Below, piece by piece: positions 39,101 to 48,420 of a stretch of 60,568 nt of DNA (positions are counted from its first letter, which is position 1; every line of letters starts with the position of its first letter). A program made the position numbers and the translations under genes. The notes beneath the pieces are model-generated. The model was not told the DNA's origin, made no database searches, and was given only the letters and a program-made list of their open reading frames with translations. This DNA is from Chlorobaculum sp. GTDB taxonomy: Bacteria > Bacteroidota > Chlorobiia > Chlorobiales > Chlorobiaceae. The stretch spans positions 1 to 60,568 of the forward strand of contig JAAXXD010000005.1 in assembly GCA_013334655.1 (NCBI GenBank), given 5' to 3'.

Positions 39101-40371
39101 TAGCCGAACGGAAGGTTGCCCGATACGAGCGGGATGAGCATCAGGGACTGTATCTCCTGTTGCTGGAGACTCTCCCGCTCCGTCGCGGCCTCATCCGGCA
39201 GATCCGAAACTTTCGGCACGATGAGCACCTCGCCGGAGGTGATTTTTTTCGTTGACCACTCGAACTCGGCTGTCGGAAGTTGCTGCAAAATACCGATCTG
39301 CGGCTCAATGCCTTCGGCGCACCACTCATGGGTGTTGCTCATGAGCTTCAGATTGTCGTAATACTGGAAAATATAGCTCCGGTCGGCCTGCACGAACTCT
39401 CCGATGGCCTGCAACGCCTGGTCGATCGTGGCGTCGATACCATCCGCCGAGGCGCTGATGAACTGGTTGGCAAGCCCTGAAATCAGGTTTTCGAACCGCC
39501 GGTTATAGACAATCGCCGCTTCGGAATGCTTGCGGATCGTGTTGTCGAACAAATAGGTTTCATAGCAGGTGATGCGCTCTTCATCGTCCCGAGTAGCGGT
39601 CGTGAATTCGTAGAGCCATACTATTGCGCCGTCTCTGCGGATGATCCGGTACTCCTGTTCGATGGAGGTTCGTTTGAGATCGAATGCATAACGAGTTATT
39701 TCATCAATGACCCGGTCGAAATCGTCGGGGTGGATAATGTCGGTATAGTGTATGGTAGCCGAGGTGAAGTCGGACGGCAGGTATCCCGTCAGGCGGGTGA
39801 CGTTTGGGGAAACATATTCGACCGGATAGCCTTCGGCGTTCAGCCAGCGAAACACGGTGACCGGGCCTTCGAGAAAGAGGTTCATCTCCCTTTGGAGCTT
39901 CTCCTCGGCCTGTTTGCGTATGGTGATGTCCTGATGCGAACCGGTCATTCGGAGCGCCATGCCGTCGAGGTTGCGCTCGAACACCTTGCCACGGTCGAGA
40001 ATCCAGACCCAATGCCCATCTTTGTGCCGCATACGGACCTCTGCTTCGTAATAATCGGTTTCACCGCGCAGATGACTTTCGATGCGCTCGGCGGCTTTGC
40101 GGAGATCTTCGGTATGGCAGAGGTTCTCCCAGGTGGTAATGGTGACCTGGCCAAGCTCTTCAGGAGTATAGCCGATCATTTCGGCCCACGCACTGTTGAT
40201 GGTCACCATGTCGGTCTGAACGTTCCAGTCCCAGTATCCGGCATTCGTGCCTTCGATAACCAGCGTAAGACGAGTCAGCTCTTTTTTCAGTTCAGCGATC
40301 TCGTTTTTCAGCAGATCGGTATTCGGCTCACTCTCTTTTTTGATGATGCTGGTTGCATGTTTGTCGTTCAT
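36178..40371 (-). CDS. large hybrid sensor histidine kinase (PAS, GAF, REC)
   Basis: 1397 residues, cytoplasmic. Order: coiled start, PAS (GTNAGYWDWNVQTD), PAS, GAF (about 310-470), GAF (about 485-640), then three PAS/PAC modules to about 1015, HisKA with His1034 in GGIAHDFNNILSPI, ATPase (VNLCTNAFHAM, FTTKPVNKGTGLGLSVV) and a C-terminal receiver with D1325 in LVITDLTMPE. The HDFNN form places it with the NtrB/HWE-like group. The attached receiver suggests a phosphorelay. It converges on the OmpR regulator with 85 bases between, so the two systems are neighbours but not one operon. Confidence 0.88.
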   Translation of the reverse strand: MNDKHATSIIKKESEPNTDLLKNEIAELKKELTRLTLVIEGTNAGYWDWNVQTDMVTINSAWAEMIGYTPEELGQVTITTWENLCHTEDLRKAAERIESHLRGETDYYEAEVRMRHKDGHWVWILDRGKVFERNLDGMALRMTGSHQDITIRKQAEEKLQREMNLFLEGPVTVFRWLNAEGYPVEYVSPNVTRLTGYLPSDFTSATIHYTDIIHPDDFDRVIDEITRYAFDLKRTSIEQEYRIIRRDGAIVWLYEFTTATRDDEERITCYETYLFDNTIRKHSEAAIVYNRRFENLISGLANQFISASADGIDATIDQALQAIGEFVQADRSYIFQYYDNLKLMSNTHEWCAEGIEPQIGILQQLPTAEFEWSTKKITSGEVLIVPKVSDLPDEAATERESLQQQEIQSLMLIPLVSGNLPFGYIGFDAVREERQWSASSASILSLAGGIIANALLRQQVERLIQRELDLALKLSASQSLEETIQHCLKTAMEISEMDSGAIYLLDEYDDSLNLTHWEGLSDELASEMKRFTHDTPEYQLTTTGNVVYSDQNPAFSDRLKVLLRNEGLRCFAVLTVLNKNHPVATFNIGSHTLDRVPEYARKALETVASQVGAAIMQARHEEQVSAVNHNLETLFASIDDMLFILAEDGSILDANATTLNALGYWLDELRIMNVLDLHPKELREQAQKRVAEMLAGAESACDLPLVTKSGEKIPVETKITHGTWDGKPVLFGISRNVAERLKNQAALVESERKFRELTEHLPVPLFETDLRGNVNYINHSGMEFFDVSPDEVQSGISAFSFCWPENLELVVANQQKIFDPGYLPKGNEYTIVMRDGRRLPLLLYNLPMRKEGKFAGMRTTVVDLTELKQAETAMRESALQKRVSEEFRSIINNIPGLVYHLSEDNSLRFLSEGTQDWSKILMQKNSINMFDDAIAFVHPDERQMVIDTFNQLRLKPSSTTIVFRISLPGNGVKWVENRSTSVFSEDGSLAGLDGILFDVTDRVKAQEDNQQLQASLQKTQRLETIGTLAGGIAHDFNNILSPILGYAEMGVILMPEESKPREFFQQIMQAAERAKNLVSQILTFSRSEESESVVVNVQSVVEEAMKLLRPTIPSTIFIETRFAKCGNVLADPSQLHQVIVNLCTNAFHAMMESGGKITIELGEVEPESEFHKKLPRLKARRYVQLSITDTGLGMDEETMERVFEPFFTTKPVNKGTGLGLSVVHGIVTGCDGDIMVESEPGAGSNFRVFLPVIDQEATSLNSDFEPGEKQNKARVLFVDDELAATEVMRVMIGHLGFNIIALNSPIEALTEFTKDPNAFDLVITDLTMPEMTGIELARKLHMMNPRLKMILMTGYGKAIDNPASLSRYGLRKLLKKPVRLNELAEAIREVMSESAQL

Positions 40372-40788
40372 GTCGCGTTGGGTTACAGCAGTGACAAGGC
40401 GGTGAGCTTGTGCCGTTGGTAAAATCTGTTCTGATTTTTTCGGTTCACAAATATTACGAATCTTATAGATATATAAACAGGGGGGTTATCGTTCCTTATA
40501 TTTTATAAAAAACTGAATCGAGTGATTTCTTCCGAACCGTCTTGTGCGCTGTCGGCGCGATACCTCAATCATCGGACTTGAAAAGAAACTGCGATATGGT
40601 GATGCGGTCGCGCTCGACGGATGCAATCCCTCTGCCGGTGCCCGGATATGGCAAAAGCCTCATTATCGATTGGCGCGAGTCCAGGGGCAACATCGTCTCA
40701 ATAGCTCCCGAAAGAGTTGAGCTGTGTGGTAAACGCCGGGTTGTTTTGGTCAGTCAGGATGCAGCGAGCCATCAGATTTAGCATTAAC
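40372..40788. other. intergenic region, no convincing gene
   Basis: A plus-strand frame at 40542-40781 has no ribosome site or family likeness. The part next to 40371 is AT-rich and likely holds the promoter of the hybrid kinase. Confidence 0.5.
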
Positions 40789-40830
40789 AAAAGAGGCTGC
40801 TCCGGGTTTATTTCCGGGTCAGCCTCTTTT
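40789..40830 (-). terminator. strong rho-independent terminator
   Basis: AAAAGAGGCTG (40789-40799) pairs with CAGCCTCTTTT (40820-40830), with an inner CCGGG/CCCGG-type stem. The A and T runs at both ends let it work in either direction. It lies 17 bases after the end of the repeat protein gene. Confidence 0.88.
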
Positions 40831-40846
40831 CGACAATCAATGCGCC

Positions 40847-41803
40847 TTACGGTCTGCCATCCGGTCGTCCATCTCTGTCTCGCCTGTCGCTGTCAGGGTT
40901 GTCCTTGCGTTGCCCGTCATCACTCTTATTAAAGCGGTCGAAAATTTTCTGCGGTCTCTGATCTGGCCGTCCCTGAGGCTGGACCTGCGGTTCAGGCCGC
41001 TGATCCGGCCGTCCCTGAGGTTGAGCCTGCGGCTGGGGACGCTGATCAGGGCGTCCCTGCGGCTGCGGACCGAAATCGGGTCTGCCATCAGGCCGCCCAC
41101 CATCAGGTCTGAAATCGGGCCTTCCATCAGGCCGCCCACCATCAGGTCTGAAATCGGGCCTTCCGTCGGGTCGCCCGCCATCAGGTCTGAAATCGGGTTT
41201 TCCATCAGGCCGCCCACCATCAGGTCTGAAATCGGGTTTTCCATCAGGCCGCCCACCATCAGGTCTGAAATCGGGCCTTCCGTCGGGCCGCCCGCCATCA
41301 GGTCTGAAATCGGGCCTTCCGTCGGGCCGCCCGGCATCAGGTCTGAAATCGGGTCTGCCATCAGGCCTTCTGTCGCGGTCATCCCGGCGATCACGGATGC
41401 GCTGTTCCTCGAAATGCCTGTTCCAGAAGTTTCTGTCGTGTTTGCGGTACTCGCGGTCGCGGCGGCGTCTGATATCATTCCAGTCATGCCTCCTGATCTG
41501 GTAGGGCAGATTCCAGTACCTGACCGGAGCCCACGGTCCGCGATAGCTCAGCGAGCGGAACCATCCGCCATCGCGATAGATGAAGTAGTAGTTGTCGAAC
41601 CAGATGAGATCGTAATCCCATCCCCATGAGACCGAAAAGCCGTAATCGTCGAGAAAGATGAAGTCAGGATACCGGTCGTATCCGTAATAAGGTGCGCCTC
41701 CGATGCTGATGTGAAGACCGACTTCTGCATTGGCATTGTCCTGTGGCGAGCAGAGCAGCATTCCTGCAACCCCAGCGGTGACGAGAAAAAGTGATTTTTT
41801 CAT
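40847..41803 (-). CDS. exported Arg/Pro/Asp-rich tandem-repeat protein
   Basis: 318 residues. A Sec signal peptide (MKKSLFLVTAGVAGMLLC, cleavage near NANA) leads to an aromatic domain at about 30-135 (GFSVSWGWDYDLIWFDNYY, GGWFRSLSYRGPW), like small envelope proteins of several phyla. Then come seven 13-residue repeats RPDG(R/K)PDFRPD(G/A)G (146-236), an eighth degenerate one, and 14-residue RPDQRP(Q/E)PQ-type units to about 285. The tail is highly charged and probably disordered. Function unknown; it may bind envelope polymers or polyanions. The repeats invite copy-number change. Confidence 0.7.
   Translation of the reverse strand: MKKSLFLVTAGVAGMLLCSPQDNANAEVGLHISIGGAPYYGYDRYPDFIFLDDYGFSVSWGWDYDLIWFDNYYFIYRDGGWFRSLSYRGPWAPVRYWNLPYQIRRHDWNDIRRRRDREYRKHDRNFWNRHFEEQRIRDRRDDRDRRPDGRPDFRPDAGRPDGRPDFRPDGGRPDGRPDFRPDGGRPDGKPDFRPDGGRPDGKPDFRPDGGRPDGRPDFRPDGGRPDGRPDFRPDGGRPDGRPDFGPQPQGRPDQRPQPQAQPQGRPDQRPEPQVQPQGRPDQRPQKIFDRFNKSDDGQRKDNPDSDRRDRDGRPDGRP
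41096..41368 (-). repeat. 39-bp tandem repeat, seven units, in-frame
   Basis: Seven consecutive 39-base units encode the RPDG-PDFRPDGG repeats of the gene at 40847-41803. They are nearly identical, differing mainly at one R/K codon and at one G/A codon. A multiple of three keeps the frame under gain or loss. More degenerate 42-base units follow toward the 3' end of the gene. Confidence 0.92.
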
Positions 41804-42453
41804 AGTTCGGTACTTTGATTTTATACTCAGAGTCTTTGGGCGGAATCACGATACCCATAAACAGCAGTCGAAATCGAACCCCGTCCTTTTCAACAGTTAT
41901 GACGTTATCAGCGGGTACTACCTTTCGGTAATCTATGAAAAATCTATACAAGAAAAGTTCACAAATCCCGATAAAGCCACAAAAAGAAGCGAAAACGAGT
42001 CATCTGCAAATGTATCGAACGCGAAATCCAGCCAGATGTGGAAATGTTGCCGTCACGAGCTGTTCATTGCGAATGGTCCGGTAGTCCGACGCACAGACGA
42101 TCTGACAGCGTCGTCGCGCCAGAAGCGCGTCGATCTTATTCGCGGTTGAACAAAAGCGACGAGTGTCGGAGAGGCATCGGGCCAAAGTTCAATCGACGCC
42201 AGCGATAGAGTGTGGAAGATAATTTGGCGCGAACGGCGGTTACATACGCTACTTGCTGGTTATCTTCGCAAAAGGGAGCGCATGGCTGTCGAATGTATGT
42301 TGATGTTAAGTATCAATAAAATAATCGGTTGCGAGGTCATGCGCTTTTTTTGTCGCTCTCGTGAATTATTAATGTCGAAAGCTGTATAATTCAAATGTGT
42401 AAAATTCGTTACTGACAACAGTATTGTCCTGTACAAACCAAACGACGCTGACT
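41804..42453. other. 650-bp intergenic region
   Basis: Divergent promoter space between the repeat-protein gene and mscL, AT-rich at both ends. Small frames (for example 41664-41951 minus) overlap real coding sequence and lack ribosome sites. No gene or RNA is supported. Confidence 0.5.
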
Positions 42454-42909
42454 ATGCTGAAAGAGTTCAGGGAATTCGCCCTTAAGGGCAATGTGGTCGA
42501 TATGGCGGTTGGCATCATCATCGGCGGAGCCTTCGGCGCGCTGGTCAACTCGCTCGTCAACGACCTTTTGATGCCGCCTCTCGGTCTGTTGCTGAAGGGC
42601 GTCGATTTTTCAAATCTTTTTGTTGTCCTCAGAGAGGGCGCTCAGGCCGGCCCCTATCTGGCGCTTGCCGAGGCTAAAAAAGCCGGTGCAGTGACCCTTA
42701 ATTACGGTATTTTCATCAACACGCTCATTGGATTCCTGATCATGGCCTTCGCGGTGTTCCTGCTGGTGCGGTCGATCAACCGGCTTCGCAGCGCATCGGA
42801 TAAACAGGCCGCGCCACCTCCGGCTCCGCAGAGCAAAGAGTGCCCATACTGCTTTTCGACGATTCCGCTCAAGGCGGTGCGCTGCCCGAATTGCACGTCG
42901 CAGTTGTAA
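42454..42909 (+). CDS. mscL: large-conductance mechanosensitive channel
   Basis: 151 residues from ATG 42454, which gives the standard MscL start (LKEFREFALKGNVVDMAVG). TM1 is at about 15-40, TM2 at about 80-102, with a periplasmic loop between. It opens under membrane tension to release solutes on hypo-osmotic shock. The C-terminus carries CPYCFSTIPLKAVRCPNC, a four-Cys zinc-ribbon-like tail absent from E. coli MscL but seen in other lineages. An in-frame start at 42424 is less likely. Confidence 0.92.
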   Translation: MLKEFREFALKGNVVDMAVGIIIGGAFGALVNSLVNDLLMPPLGLLLKGVDFSNLFVVLREGAQAGPYLALAEAKKAGAVTLNYGIFINTLIGFLIMAFAVFLLVRSINRLRSASDKQAAPPPAPQSKECPYCFSTIPLKAVRCPNCTSQL

Positions 42910-43066
42910 ATCATGCTCTTTCGGGAGCTTCCGGGCAACAATCGATGCGTTTTTTTGGTTGTTTCCCTATGGAGATAAACAGCTTTTTGTTTATGATTAA
43001 GTTTGTTTATGCAGGTTGGCAAAGTAAAATAGTGCTGTTTTAACGAGCATCAGTAAATCAGGTATC

Positions 43067-44281
43067 ATGTTTGACGAGATAGAATTTGACAAGATCAAGA
43101 GACTTCCAAAATATGTGTTCGCCGCTGTCAACGAGCTGAAGATGGCCGAGCGCAGGGCAGGGGAGGATGTCATCGATTTTTCGATGGGCAATCCCGACGG
43201 CCCGACGCCCCAGCACATTATCGACAAGCTGGTCGAGAGCGTCAACAAGCCCAGGACGCATGGCTATTCGGTTTCCAAGGGTATCTACAAGCTGCGCGGC
43301 GCGGTAGGCAACTGGTACCGCAACAAATACAACGTCGATCTCGATCTCGACCGCGAGGTGGTGGTGACGATGGGCTCCAAGGAGGGGTACGCGCATCTGG
43401 TGCAGGCGATCACCAATCCCGGCGATCTGGCTATCGTTCCCGATCCGTGCTACCCGATTCACTCTCAGGCATTCATTCTCGCCGGTGGCAACGTGCATCG
43501 CATGAAGCTGGAGATGAATGATGACTACACGCTCGACGAGGAGGCCTTTTTCCACAACATCGAGACCGCGCTGCGTGAATCGTCGCCCAAGCCGAAGTAC
43601 CTCGTGGTCAACTTTCCGAACAACCCCACGACGGCCACGGTCGAGCTGCCGTTCTACGAACGTCTGGTCGAGCTGGCTCGACGGGAGCGATTTTACATCA
43701 TCAGCGACATCGCGTATGCCGAAATTACCTTTGACGGCTATGTGACGCCGTCAATCCTCCAGGTGCCGGGGGCGAAGGATGTCGCCGTCGAGAGCTACAC
43801 GCTTTCAAAAACCTACAACATGGCAGGTTGGCGCGTGGGCTTCATGGTCGGCAACGCCAAGCTTGTCGGCGCGCTTGAGAAGATCAAAAGCTGGCTCGAC
43901 TACGGAACCTTCACGCCGATTCAGGTTGCCTCGACCATCGCGCTTACCGAGGATCAGAGCTGCGTCCGGGAGATCAGCGAGGTCTACCGCAAGCGCCGCG
44001 ACGTGCTCATTTCAAGCTTCGCCAACGCAGGCTGGAATATTGTCACTCCGAAGGCCTCGATGTTCGTCTGGGCGAGAATCCCCGAGCCGATGCGCGGCAT
44101 GGGCAGCCTCGAATTCAGCAAGAAGTTGCTCATCGAAGGCAAAGTTGCCGTCAGCCCCGGCGTTGGTTTCGGCGCCTACGGCGACGAGTACGTCCGCGTG
44201 GCGATGATCGAAAACGAAGAGCGAATCCGCCAGGCCGCGAGGAATATCAAGCGCTTTTTGAAGAATAACAGCGGGCAGTAG
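43067..44281 (+). CDS. alaC: class I aminotransferase, AlaC-like (alanine transaminase)
   Basis: 404 residues, PLP-dependent. The opening RLPKYVFAAVNELKMAERR then DVIDFSMGNPDGPTPQHI matches E. coli AlaC closely. The PLP Lys is in SYTLSKTYNMAGWR, and VNFPNNPTTA and the final Arg in YVRVAMIEN bind substrate. It most likely makes alanine from pyruvate and glutamate. LL-diaminopimelate aminotransferase is a related alternative, less likely by the N-terminus. Confidence 0.82.
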   Translation: MFDEIEFDKIKRLPKYVFAAVNELKMAERRAGEDVIDFSMGNPDGPTPQHIIDKLVESVNKPRTHGYSVSKGIYKLRGAVGNWYRNKYNVDLDLDREVVVTMGSKEGYAHLVQAITNPGDLAIVPDPCYPIHSQAFILAGGNVHRMKLEMNDDYTLDEEAFFHNIETALRESSPKPKYLVVNFPNNPTTATVELPFYERLVELARRERFYIISDIAYAEITFDGYVTPSILQVPGAKDVAVESYTLSKTYNMAGWRVGFMVGNAKLVGALEKIKSWLDYGTFTPIQVASTIALTEDQSCVREISEVYRKRRDVLISSFANAGWNIVTPKASMFVWARIPEPMRGMGSLEFSKKLLIEGKVAVSPGVGFGAYGDEYVRVAMIENEERIRQAARNIKRFLKNNSGQ

Positions 44282-44286
44282 CTTCT

Positions 44287-44430
44287 GGTGGACGTCGTGG
44301 ACGAAGTGGACGTTGTGGACAAGAAACGGAAGTAATAATCAGCGGTGTTTCCGGTAAGCGGAAAACATTGATTGGTTTTCTTCAGTTGTCCACTAAGTTC
44401 ACCTCTTACATTCGTCCACCAAGTCCATTC
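44287..44430. repeat. GTGGAC / GTCCAC periodic short repeats
   Basis: GTGGACGTCGTGGACGAAGT-type sequence at 44287-44320 repeats GTGGAC about every 9-10 bases. At 44388-44430 the complementary form (GTCCACTAAGTTCACC, CGTCCACCAAGTCCA) occurs. A short similar piece is at 48481-48497. The two facing arrays could pair as a loose hairpin between alaC and nnr. Confidence 0.6.
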
Positions 44431-44437
44431 AGCCCTC

Positions 44438-46021
44438 TTACTCCTCGCTTTCGAACAGCTCCAGCACTGCCTGGGGAATGGCTTGCAGCACATCCACAGA
44501 AGATACCAGGCTCGATACGTTCGAGGCGAGGTCTCCGGCCCGGCCGTGCAGCCAGGCGGCGGCGGCGGCGGCTTCGTGGGTGTCGAGGCCCTTGGCGGCG
44601 AGTGCGCCGATCATGCCCGAGAGCACGTCGCCGGTGCCTGCCGAGGCGAGTGCTTCGGTGCCGCTATCCGAAATGAGCACCATGCCCGATGGCGAGGCGA
44701 CGAAGGTCGGCGTGCCTTTGAGCAGCAGGTTGACGTTCCACTCCTCGGCGAGCATCCGCGCGGTGTCGATGGGCGACACCTGAATATCCTCCACGGACAG
44801 TCCCGACAAACGGCTGCATTCGCCCGCGTGTGGCGTCAGCACGGCGTCTTCGAGGCCGGTGACCAGCTCGAACAGGTTGCGCTCGGCGATGGCAAAGAGC
44901 GCGTCGGCGTCGAGCACCAGCTTTTTTCCGGCGATTTCGGGCGTGCAGAGCAGCGTTTCGACAAGCTCCTGCGCCTCTTCGCTGCGACCGATGCCGCAGC
45001 CGATCACAATCGCGTCGGCCCATCGGGCCTTTTCGATGATCGAGAGCATGTCGCGCCCGATCACCACCACTTCAGGCGCGAAGCTGTGCATCACCGAGGC
45101 GTGGCCGTCGGGCAGCGACGCGCAGACGTAGCCCGCGCCGGTCTTGACGGCAGCGCGAGCGGCGAGCAGGGCCGCGCCGAGCATCGAGCCGCCTCCGTCC
45201 GCCGAGCCGGTGACGAGCAGCACCTTGCCGTTCAGGTGCTTGGCGCTCGACGGGTCGCGCAGAAGGTAGCTCTCCGCCGCGAAGGTTTCATCCACCAGCA
45301 GGCAGGAGGTTGGCTCGACGAGGAACTCCGGGATCGAGATTTCGGCGGTCTGAATCTCTCCGCAGAGCGACGGTCCTGAATTCTGGAAAAAGCCGGTTTT
45401 GAGGAAGGCCATCGTCACGGTCATATCCGCCTTGACGCACGGTTCGGCGGCGCGACCGCTTGTGGCGTCGAGGCCCGACGGCAGATCGACGGCCACGGTG
45501 ACCGCTTCGGAGTGGGTGTTGACAAAGTTGATTAGCTCGACGGCCGATTTTGCCGGTTCGTGGAGCTGCGGCGCTTCGTGATCGATCCGCAGGCCGGTGC
45601 CGAAAATGGCGTCCACCACCACCTGATATTCGCTTGCGCCGACGGCGGTTCGCGCTTCATCGATTCCCGCGAAAATTCTGAGTCCCTCGTTGTAGCGCCG
45701 GTACGCCTTGAGGATGTGCAACCCTTCGAGGTTCACCCCGGCGAGGTCATCCTCCGGCCAGACCAGCAGCACATCGACCCGTGCACCCTTGTTCAGGAGG
45801 TGTCGCGCCACGACGAAACCGTCGCCGCCGTTGTTGCCCTTGCCGCAGACGACAAGCGCCGAAATCTCGTCAAGGCTTTTGCCGTGCTCGAAGCGCCCGG
45901 CGATCATACGCGCGGTTTCGCGCCCGGCAAGCTCCATCAGCCGGGTCTCGCCGGTGCGCAGCTCCTCGATGGCCGCCCGATCCGCCAGGTTCATCTCCTT
46001 CGCTGTCAAAACCGCATTCAT
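44438..46021 (-). CDS. nnr: bifunctional NAD(P)H-hydrate epimerase / ADP-dependent dehydratase
   Basis: 527 residues from ATG 46021. The N-terminal YjeF_N domain (about 1-215: VVCGKGNNGGDGFVVARHL, VDAIFGTGL, VAVDLPSGLDATSG) epimerises damaged NAD(P)HX. The C-terminal ribokinase-like domain (TPHAGECSRL, LLKGTPTFVASPSG, GTGDVLSGMIGALAAKG) dehydrates the S form using ADP. Together they repair hydrated NAD(P)H. The fused arrangement is common in bacteria. A repeat array separates it from purL. Confidence 0.92.
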   Translation of the reverse strand: MNAVLTAKEMNLADRAAIEELRTGETRLMELAGRETARMIAGRFEHGKSLDEISALVVCGKGNNGGDGFVVARHLLNKGARVDVLLVWPEDDLAGVNLEGLHILKAYRRYNEGLRIFAGIDEARTAVGASEYQVVVDAIFGTGLRIDHEAPQLHEPAKSAVELINFVNTHSEAVTVAVDLPSGLDATSGRAAEPCVKADMTVTMAFLKTGFFQNSGPSLCGEIQTAEISIPEFLVEPTSCLLVDETFAAESYLLRDPSSAKHLNGKVLLVTGSADGGGSMLGAALLAARAAVKTGAGYVCASLPDGHASVMHSFAPEVVVIGRDMLSIIEKARWADAIVIGCGIGRSEEAQELVETLLCTPEIAGKKLVLDADALFAIAERNLFELVTGLEDAVLTPHAGECSRLSGLSVEDIQVSPIDTARMLAEEWNVNLLLKGTPTFVASPSGMVLISDSGTEALASAGTGDVLSGMIGALAAKGLDTHEAAAAAAWLHGRAGDLASNVSSLVSSVDVLQAIPQAVLELFESEE

Positions 46022-46033
46022 CGCTTCTCTCCT

Positions 46034-46073
46034 TCCTCGTCCTTGATGTCCCTTAAGTCCTTTGTGTCCTTTT
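46034..46073. repeat. GTCCTT/GTCCC periodic repeat, copy 1
   Basis: CGTCCTTGATGTCCCTTAAG then TCCTTTGTGTCCTTTTTT, with a period of about 9-10 bases. The reverse complement form lies on the other side of purL at 48421-48456. Confidence 0.7.
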
Positions 46074-48353
46074 TTACAGCGCTTCGAGATGCAACGCCGT
46101 TTCCAGCGCGTGTTCGTAGGCGTGCAGCAGTTCGTCAATCGAGAACTCCGCGACCGGCTTGCCATTCACGGCGATGCTGCAACCTTCCGGCGACACCTTG
46201 CCGATGACTCGCGCCGGGACGTTCAGGCGCTTGGCCTTTTCGAGCACCGTGTCGGCATTGTCCTTGTCAACAGAGATCACCACGCGACCCTGCGCTTCGG
46301 AGAAGAGCAGCTTCTGGATCGCCGTTTCGTCCGCCGCCGCGCATTCGAGATCGACCTCGAAGCCAAGCATCCGGTCGCGGTTCATGATCGACTTTTCGGC
46401 GAGCGTGACGGCGAGTCCGCCATCCGACACGTCGTGCGCCGAGTTGATGAGTTTTTTCGAGGCCAGCGTGACAAGCAGTTCCTGAAGATTTTTTTCGTGT
46501 TTCAGATCGACCTCGGGCGAGTCCGTGCCCGGCGTGCCGTACTGCATCACGAGATACTCCGAGCCGTCGAGCGAGAGTTCCGGATCGCCGAGCAGCACGA
46601 TGGCGTCCCCAGTTGCGAGGTAAGTCGATTCCACGAGGTTGGCGATGTCATCGAGCAGGCCGATCATGCCGATGGTCGGCGTCGGGTAGATCGCCGTGCG
46701 TCCGCCGCCAAGCGAGGTCTCGTTGTAGAAGCTCACGTTGCCGCCAGTCACCGGCGTGTCGAACATGCGGCAGGCGTCGCCCATGCCCTCGACGGCGCTC
46801 TTGAACTGGAAGTAAACCTCGGGCTTGTAGGGATTGCCGAAGTTCAGGCAGTTGGTCACGGCGAGCGGTTTCGCGCCCGTGCAGGCGATGTTGCGCGCGC
46901 ACTCGGCAACGGCAATCGCGCCGCCCGCTTTCGGATTCAGGTAGACGTAGCGCGAGTTGCAGTCGGTTTTCATCGCGAGCCCCTTTTTGGTGCCCTTGAT
47001 GCGGATCACCGCCGCGTCGGTCTGGCCCGCCGGGGTGACGGTGTTGGTCTGCACCATCGAGTCGTACTGCTGGTAGACCCACGCCTTGCTGGCGATGTTC
47101 GGGCGGGAGAGCAGTTGCAGCGAGAGATCCTTGAAGTCGAGGGAGTCGTCCGCAACGAGTTCAGCCACCGGAGTGTCGGGCTTCTTCTCGACCGCCTCGC
47201 GGATGTAGACCGGCGCGCCGCCGCCGAGCACGAGCGACATGGCCGGAATCTCGGCGACCACCTTGCCGTGCTGCCAGACGCGCAGCATGTTGTCATCCGT
47301 CACCTTTCCGATCACCACCGCGCTCACGTCCCATTTTTTATAGACGTCGATGATCTCCTGCTCGCGCCCTTTCTCGGCCACGATCAGCATCCGCTCCTGC
47401 GATTCGGAGAGCATCAGCTCGTAGGCGGTCATGCCTTTTTCGCGGGCGGGCGTCAAGTCGAGGTCGATCTCGATGCCGCCGCTGCCGGTCTTTTCGATGC
47501 CGCGAGCGCTCATCTCCGAGGTGGAGCTGGTCAGCCCCGCCGCCCCCATGTCCTGCAAGCCGGAGACCGCGCCGGTCGCAATCGCTTCAAGCGTCGCTTC
47601 GAGCAAGAGCTTCTCGGCGAAGGGATCGCCCACCTGCACGCTCGGGCGCTTGTCCTCCGACGCTTCGCTGATCTCTTCCGACGCGAAGGTCGCGCCGTGG
47701 ATGCCGTCGCGCCCTGTCGATGAACCGACGATCAGCACCGGGTTGCCCTTGCCATGCGCCGTGGCGCTCACGGTTTTGTGATGCTCCACGAGGCCGACCG
47801 ACATGGCGTTGACCAGCGGGTTGCCGGTGTAGCAATCCTCGAAGTAAATTTCGCCGCCAACCGTCGGCACGCCGAACGAGTTGCCGTAATCGCCGATGCC
47901 GCGCACCACGCCGTCCACGAGGTAGCGCACTCGCGGGTCACGCGGCGAGCCGAAGCGCAGCGAGTCGAGCGAGGCCACCGGCCTCGCGCCCATCGTGAAG
48001 ATGTCGCGGTGGATGCCGCCAACGCCGGTCGCCGCGCCCTGATACGGCTCGACCGCCGACGGGTGGTTGTGCGATTCGATCTTGAAGGCTACGGCGAGAT
48101 TATCGCCAATATCGACCAGCCCGGCGTTCTCCTCGCCAGCCTGCGTGAGCAGAGAAGCGCCGTCGCGAGGCAGAGTCTTGAGCACGGCGATGGAGTTCTT
48201 GTAGCTGCAATGCTCGGACCACATCACTGAGTAGATGCCAAGTTCGGTGAACGAGGGCGTCCGGCCCAGTACGTCGCATATCTTGGCGTATTCCTCTTCA
48301 TTCAGGCCATGCTCCTGGGCCAGCTTCAGGTTCACTTCAGGTTCGGTGCTCAT
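46074..48353 (-). CDS. purL: phosphoribosylformylglycinamidine synthase, small-type subunit II
   Basis: 759 residues, the small PurL that works with separate PurS and PurQ in the fourth step of purine synthesis. [11 protein letters not shown] is the family signature. [20 protein letters not shown] binds ATP and Mg2+; FGVPTVGGE and [15 protein letters not shown] follow, and [13 protein letters not shown] is in the C-terminal half. No purS or purQ is adjacent here. Confidence 0.94.
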   Translation of the reverse strand: MSTEPEVNLKLAQEHGLNEEEYAKICDVLGRTPSFTELGIYSVMWSEHCSYKNSIAVLKTLPRDGASLLTQAGEENAGLVDIGDNLAVAFKIESHNHPSAVEPYQGAATGVGGIHRDIFTMGARPVASLDSLRFGSPRDPRVRYLVDGVVRGIGDYGNSFGVPTVGGEIYFEDCYTGNPLVNAMSVGLVEHHKTVSATAHGKGNPVLIVGSSTGRDGIHGATFASEEISEASEDKRPSVQVGDPFAEKLLLEATLEAIATGAVSGLQDMGAAGLTSSTSEMSARGIEKTGSGGIEIDLDLTPAREKGMTAYELMLSESQERMLIVAEKGREQEIIDVYKKWDVSAVVIGKVTDDNMLRVWQHGKVVAEIPAMSLVLGGGAPVYIREAVEKKPDTPVAELVADDSLDFKDLSLQLLSRPNIASKAWVYQQYDSMVQTNTVTPAGQTDAAVIRIKGTKKGLAMKTDCNSRYVYLNPKAGGAIAVAECARNIACTGAKPLAVTNCLNFGNPYKPEVYFQFKSAVEGMGDACRMFDTPVTGGNVSFYNETSLGGGRTAIYPTPTIGMIGLLDDIANLVESTYLATGDAIVLLGDPELSLDGSEYLVMQYGTPGTDSPEVDLKHEKNLQELLVTLASKKLINSAHDVSDGGLAVTLAEKSIMNRDRMLGFEVDLECAAADETAIQKLLFSEAQGRVVISVDKDNADTVLEKAKRLNVPARVIGKVSPEGCSIAVNGKPVAEFSIDELLHAYEHALETALHLEAL

Positions 48354-48420
48354 TGTATGGTGGTGGTAATGACTTGTTTACGGTAGCTTCCGGTTTGGCG
48401 GGAGCTGGTAGAATTTTAAG

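Noticed and set aside
41080-41390. regular repeats considered as a CRISPR array
   Set aside because: The repeats are contiguous 39-base coding units with no unique spacers and no cas genes nearby.
40910-41629. 239-codon plus-strand frame over the repeat region
   Set aside because: Produced by the 39-bp repeats being open in several frames; the minus-strand product has a signal peptide and a terminator.
46062-47723. 553-codon plus-strand frame opposite purL
   Set aside because: Antisense shadow with Arg/His/Val-rich low-likelihood composition; purL on the other strand is complete.
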